Shown piece by piece: positions 59,095 through 64,000 of a stretch of DNA of 64,000 nucleotides. The notes under the pieces were generated by a model, which was not told where the DNA came from, did no database searches, and saw nothing but the letters and a program-made list of their open reading frames with translations. The stretch covers positions 5,332,001 through 5,396,000 of the forward strand of contig NC_068974.1 of assembly GCF_016808095.1 (NCBI RefSeq), given 5' to 3'. Every line of letters starts with the position of its first letter. Within the stretch, counting starts at the first letter, position 1. Made by a program: the position numbers and the translations under genes. Source of the DNA: Vigna angularis (Eukaryota > Streptophyta > Magnoliopsida > Fabales > Fabaceae).

Positions 59095-60950
59095 TCATGC
59101 TACCTCAGCTTCCCCATTTCCCTTCTTTCTTTTGCGCACATAAACCTTCCATACCTTAGGTATCATATGCCCCTCATAGACCAATGGCTCTTTCATCCCA
59201 TACACTTGTTGGGCACCAACTATGTCTCTCCCTTCAACAATAGGCTTGTCCTCATAACTGAGATTCGGAAATTGATTCCTAAGCACAATTTCATCCTCCT
59301 AGGTGGAATCTTCTGCAGACTTTCCAGCCCACTATATTAACCATTGATTTACTCTTTCTCCTTGTTTCATGATGTTGCAGCGAAAACAGCTAGCGGCTCA
59401 ACTATTTCTAAATCTGCTGGCAATTCCACTTAAGACTTATAGTCTCCAATCGTTTTCTTAAGAAGTGACACATGGAACATTGAAGGTATCTTAGAGGTAG
59501 CAGGAAGTTTCAATGGATAAGCCACCATTCCTACATGCTCTAGCACATCGAAAGGTCCATAATATCGAGCGGACAACTTCAAATTGATACAGACTAATAC
59601 TGAAGGCTGCCGGTGTGGTTTCAATTTCAAGAAAAACCATTCTCCCACTTGGAAGCAGCGTTCTTGACGATGCTTATCTGCTTGGGTTTTTATCCTATAT
59701 TGGGCACAAGCAAGGTGGATCTTCTATTATCTAAGTGCTTTATCTCTGTCTAACAATTCCCTTTGGACAACCTGTACTCTGACTTCACCTTGAACCCATC
59801 TCACCATAATGGGGGCTTGCAAGCATACATAGCTTCAAAGGGGGTTGTGGTTGTGGACTCATGATAAGTGGTGTTATACCAATATTCAGCCCATTGAACC
59901 CATCCCTTTGGTTGGTCTGTAATGAAGCAACACAAATAGGTCTCTAAGCACCTATTCACTACCTCCGTTTGTTGGTCGGTTTGTTGATGATATGACGTGC
60001 TCATTTTTAACAATGTGCCTTGTAATCGAAAAAACTCTTTCCAAAAGAAGCTCAATAATAGAGGATCATGATCACTCACCACTGAACTAGGAACACCATG
60101 AAGCTGAACCACTTCTTTCACAAATATTTCTGCAATGCTCTTTGCAGTATAAGGGTGTTTCAGAGGAACAATATGACTATATTTAGTCAATCTATAACTA
60201 TCACCAGAATAGCCTCGTACCCTTTTGATCATGGCAGCCTTGTGATAAAGTCTAAGGAGATATCTTCCCACACCTTTTTCGGAATAGGAAGAGGTTGCAA
60301 AAGACCTCTCGGTGCAGCAATGATGTATTTCTGGCATTGACAAGTGCCACAACTCTGAACATAGTCTTGTACAACTTTTTTCATACCTTTCCAATACACA
60401 TTTGAGGCTATTCGTCTATATGTACGGTAAATGCCTGAGTGTCCTCCTTGAGGGGTCAAATGAAATTATGAGTAGTAGGGGAATCCAAGAGGAATCCTCA
60501 TTCACCACCAATCTGTTTCCATAGAGCAACACTCCTTGCTTAGATGTGAACTTAGGATACTTATCTGATCCTTGCTGCAACGCTTCTATAACTTGTTGCC
60601 ATTTCTTGTTTGTATGAACTTCAACTATTATCGCTTGACAATCCACCCATACTGGAAAATAAATCATAATCTGTAGCTCTATTCCTTCTTCATCCTGCCT
60701 CGATAAAGCGTCAACTCCTTTATTTTCCTTTTCCGGTTTATAGATAATTTCGAAACTATATCCCAACAACTTGGCCAATCGATTTTGCTTGCTACCACTC
60801 AATATCCACAAATGCAGGAGTTGTTTTAAACTTTTTGGTTCGTGTGTACTTTAAATTTCCTTATAATAAGGTATGGTAGCAAGTGTTGAATAGCCAAAGT
60901 TGTTGTCATAAACTCTTTCTCGTAGGCTGATTTGGCTAACTCCTAGTATG
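59095..60950 (-). pseudogene. Ty3/gypsy RNase H-integrase fragment
   Basis: On the minus strand, in order: RNase H (ELAKSAYEKEFMTTTLAIQH, LAKLLGYSFEIIYKPEKEN, VDALSRQDEE); integrase zinc finger (GGHSGIYRTYRRIASNVYWK, CGTCQCQK); integrase core (YSHIVPLKHPYTAKSIAEIF, VVSDHDPLLLSFFWKEFF, LLKMSTSYHQQTDQQTEVVN); the C-terminal domain (FLKLKPHRQPSVLV, KLSARYYGPFDVLEHVG, PSMFHVSLLKKTIGDY); and the chromodomain-like tail (LRNQFPNLSYEDKPIVEG). Several frameshifts and stops. In the core, Asp-Asp-Glu positions look present (SDHD; TEVVN). Reverse transcriptase and gag are absent upstream. It is related in type to the gag-pol at 45.6-49.1 kb but lies upstream of it on the same strand, so it is a separate copy. 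Confidence 0.88.
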
Positions 60951-62190
60951 GATTCTTGAAACCAAGCCTTCCAAGCTAAAACTGAGCTCGCTTTCCGAGC
61001 ATACTGACCTTTATTGCCGAGCTTGTTGAGTTTGCTTGCCAAGCTTTTTGTACCTTCTCTGTTACTAAACTTGACTCCACTTCTTAACAATGTTTGCCAA
61101 CCGCGAACATGAATCATACACACACTTGCCACACACATTCTGGAAATCATCTTCTTTGAGCAAACACCAAACTATCTCCAAAGTTTCGAGTAAACACCAC
61201 AACACAGAGTGACACCAACCTATCTATGAGGAAACACCAAAATGTAACTCCTCACCACCACTGTTTAACTAATGATATACACCAATACACCAACCAACTA
61301 TTTAAAGGGGCATTGAAGGCATGAATTCAAGACTCACTTGTGTATGGTCAACAATTCAAAGTTATATAGTCATGTTTGAAGTCAGAAATCTTTCATGCAT
61401 ACTTTAGGAATTTCTCTGCTACATGTGAAAAATAACAGTGCATATAAAAAATTGTTGTGATCATAGATACGTGAAAAGAAAACAAACCAAAAACAATTGC
61501 GTAAAAACACAATAATCACTTTCAAATCTCTTCTTTGCAACAGATACGAAATTCACATTAATCTAGCAAATCCTCTCTTTCATCTTTTAAAAAAGAGCAC
61601 AAAAAAAATCCTTCAAGTCATCGCTCTCTATTCTCCTTCAAAAGTAATTCATTCCAAAAGAGAGAATGGATTGTTTATGCAAACAGCCGACCCAGTAGCA
61701 TTTTTAGTCTCATTTCGCGTGTGTTTTATGCTAATCCGTGCTTTTGTTGTAATGATTTATTATTATCAACTAATTGCTGATATATCTCGGTTGGACTAAT
61801 GAAAAATGAAAAATATTTATGGAAACAAAAAAAATACATCAACACTTAATATATACCTAAAAAAAATAAAAAAATAAAAAAATAATAGACCTATAAGATA
61901 TATAATGTAATTAGAAAATAACTAAAAAGAAAAACAAATATACTTTAAGTATAGGCAAAATTAGGATGCTGAATAGGTTTTTTCACAATTGCAGCTTTCA
62001 CTATGTTTTGTTGTTGGATCTGTTACACCTCCCCCTTATTCGCGTATGCTTCTGATGTATATGACTCCATTTTGTTCACTTTTTCTTTAATGTCGTTAGT
62101 GAGTGTAACCTTTTCTTTACTTTTCCTTTTTTAGCACTATTAAAGTAATATATATACAATTTTAAAAAGGCTCCCACGGCCCTATATTTT
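60951..62190. other. Gene-free DNA between the gypsy fragment and the second MULE
   Basis: Repeated AAACACCAAA-like short motifs occur at 61160-61250. No coding region is supported. Confidence 0.5.
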
Positions 62191-62194
62191 AAAA

Positions 62195-64000
62195 GGAAAA
62201 TGTTATTTGGACAACGAATTTTTGACACACATTTAACAACGCCACGTGTCAGCTGTGCATTGGATACAGAATTTGAAAATAAAACTGATAAAGAGTTACG
62301 GGACGAGGGGTATTTTGGGATTTCCAGAATAAAATTTAAAGATTTGGGTTTGGTGGTTTAGGGTGGGGAAAGACGTTCGTGCAACCCTTCGATCTTGTGT
62401 CTCGCTCTCTCGCTCTGTGGTCCGTCTTCGAAGCTTCCATCTTCGGTGTCGTTCTCTCCTTCTTCTTGAAAACGTGCGTTCAAACCTTCGATATTGTCTG
62501 TGGCTGTGTGTTCCATCTTGACCCTAGTACGTGCGTTGAACCCTTCCATCCTTTCTGTGGGTCTGTCGTCCACAGAGAAACCCTTCCATTTTGGCATTCG
62601 GAAAGCGGGTGTGGTTGTTTTGTTCTGCATTTCGCGTCTGGTGGAGGAGGCCGTGGAGCAGTGGTATCCGTTTTTATTGGTGTAAGTAAAAATGGGCGAG
62701 CCTTGACATTGTGTATTACAATGTGTTTTTGGTGTTTCATTAAGTTGAATGATATAACTGAGTGTAGAATGTTATCTTGTTAGGGCCGTTTCAATGGAAG
62801 GGAAAAAAGCAAATGTAAGAAAAATTTAAATTATGTGTTTTGGGCTTTATTTAATAATCGTATGAATTGTATTTAGTAATAAATTTTTATCATTTTTTTT
62901 TTGTAGTGGCGACTTCTTATCTCGATGGATTCATCGATCATTATTGAAATGAATCGTTTACTACGACAGTGTCATGTGGATCGGATTAGGATGACTCCAT
63001 TTATGTGGTGTTTGAATATTCAAAGCCCTGTGGAGGTGAATTTGAAATTATTGAAGGTTATGGTTTGCAGGTGGGTTGGGCATGATAACAGTTTTAGAGT
63101 AAGTCAAAAGTTGGTGCCCTTTAGAGTTATTGATGTGTTCATGAGCATAGGTTTAGAAATAGGTGGTTTAGAGATTCCCTTTGATGAAGTAGTTGGTGGA
63201 TTGGTGGGTGAAATGTTCAAATCAAAAACCATAAGTTTGAATGACTTGAGGGACATGTTTAATGTCATTGTTCATGATAAAAACATTGATGTTGATGTAG
63301 TGTGTAGGTTATATATATTAGTTTGTTTGGTTGTTTTCTATTTCCCTAGGAAATCAAGGCATGTTTGTAACATGCCTTTTGCAGTGTTAGATGACTTAGA
63401 CAGTTTGTGTTTATATGATTGGTGCACCGGTGTACATAAACATATTGTAGAGAATTTAAATAAATGTAAGAAGAAAATTATGGGAGCAGGTATCCCCCAG
63501 TCAGTCACTCTTAGTGGCAATGTGGCAGTGTTGTAGGTAATATGATTTGTAGTTAACTATTTTGATGTAGTGCAGAACATTGTGAATTACGTTTGATGAA
63601 ATGATTTGATGATATTGTAGGCTTGGGCGGTTGAAAGACTTTCTTTGCATGGTCATCCTTCGCACAGGTTTTTCCCGCGCATAATGCGATGGTTCCCGTA
63701 TAAATCAAGGACCGAAAAAATAGAGCAGATTTTTATGACCGGAGATGTAAGTGTTTTGTTTTTCTTGATTTTGTATGTTAATATGGATTGTTTATTGTGT
63801 CTGAATTTGTTGTGTGATATTGGTGCAGTTAAATATGGAGTGGTATCTACGAAAGGAAGATCGTCATAGGCCGGAAATCCGTGTAGCTTTCAACATGGAT
63901 GACGAAGGGATGAGTGAAGGATCCTTGGCTGAAGGATCCAAGGTTGAGAAAGATGATGATGATTATGATGACGGAAGCTCTGATGACGGGACATGGGAAG
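62195..64000 (+). mobile_element. Left part of a second probable MULE (truncated by the window)
   Basis: ATGTTATTTGGACAACGAAT and TTTTTGACACACATTTAACA at 62201-62241 followed by CGCCACGTGTC resemble terminal inverted repeats of legume MULEs that carry Ulp1/mobile-domain genes. A spliced gene begins within 200-700 bp. The other terminus and target duplication lie beyond the window, so this call is provisional. Confidence 0.45.
62925..64000 (+). pseudogene. Plant-mobile-domain-like transposon gene, 5' part only
   Basis: Exons 62925-63536, 63621-63746 and 63829 onward, phase 0, GT-AG. Starts MDSSIIIEMNRLLRQCHVDR at 62925; an upstream non-coding exon ending near 62681 (donor GTAAGT) is likely. 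Conserved-looking pieces: FRVSQKLVPFRVIDVFMSIG; VCRLYILVCLVVFYFPR; LYDWCTGVHKHIVENLNKC; and AWAVERLSLHGHPSHRFFPR with IMRWFPYKSR, typical of mobile-domain/aminotransferase-like proteins of legume MULEs, which often continue into a Ulp1-type cysteine protease. The last visible part is acidic (EKDDDDYDDGSSDDG). An in-frame TAG is the last codon of the 62925 exon (63534-63536), directly before GTAATA. The gene runs off the window, so a protease domain cannot be checked. Confidence 0.65.

Noticed and set aside
45611..60950. Joining the two gypsy fragments into one element
   Set aside because: RNase H-integrase lies upstream of gag on the shared strand and part of the reverse transcriptase is missing; a single colinear element is not possible.
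61497..61799. 100-codon plus-strand frame
   Set aside because: No recognisable domain, AT-rich, and no splice-compatible neighbours.

Overview
The window is plant nuclear DNA. Evidence: spliced genes with GT-AG introns, a class III (hevamine-type) chitinase, a plastid-targeted membrane protein, and nested plant transposons (Athila and other Ty3/gypsy, Ty1/copia, MULE, CACTA, hAT, Stowaway). The style of the repeats suggests a legume of the Phaseolus/Vigna group; this is inference, because no marker sequence could be compared.

Only three ordinary host genes are well supported, all on the + strand: a four-exon Treslin/SLD3-like replication factor candidate (CDS 1885-5243, 930 aa), an intronless secreted class III chitinase (40459-41355, 298 aa), and a six-exon plastid membrane protein (54939-58388, 316 aa).

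The rest is largely mobile DNA. 8.1-8.5 kb: hAT transposase remnant. 9584-13250: CACTA-type element (3-bp duplication tga) carrying an ARF GTPase exon. 14619-23129: an 8.5 kb Mutator-like element bounded by a perfect 9-bp duplication (gtattgtta), carrying a MURA transposase, a plant-mobile-domain gene and a putative plant transposon protein, with arrays of the palindrome GTAATCGATTAC and a central hairpin. 24040-30713: a very young non-autonomous Athila-type retrotransposon (two 1426-bp LTRs, 5-bp duplication gtgtc, gag-protease only), itself inside an older probable DNA transposon. 31.9-39.3 kb: degraded copia and gypsy pieces. 39.3-40.1 kb: a tandem triplication upstream of the chitinase. 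41.7-43.2 kb: an inverted-repeat structure enclosing GC-rich LTR-like DNA. 45.6-49.3 kb: a Ty3/gypsy gag-pol truncated in the reverse transcriptase and interrupted by a second CACTA-type element (46647-47981, duplication ttt) that captured a PIRL leucine-rich-repeat gene exon. 49.7-49.9 kb: a 6-phosphogluconate dehydrogenase pseudogene piece. 59.1-60.95 kb: RNase H-integrase of another gypsy copy. 62.2 kb to the end: the left part of a second probable MULE with another mobile-domain gene, running off the window.

Two themes stand out. DNA transposons have captured host exons, and one such element sits inside a retrotransposon coding frame. Transposon genes show repeated CAG-to-TAG and TGG-to-TGA type stops, two of them at exon ends next to the splice donor, as expected from cytosine-methylation decay of silenced elements.
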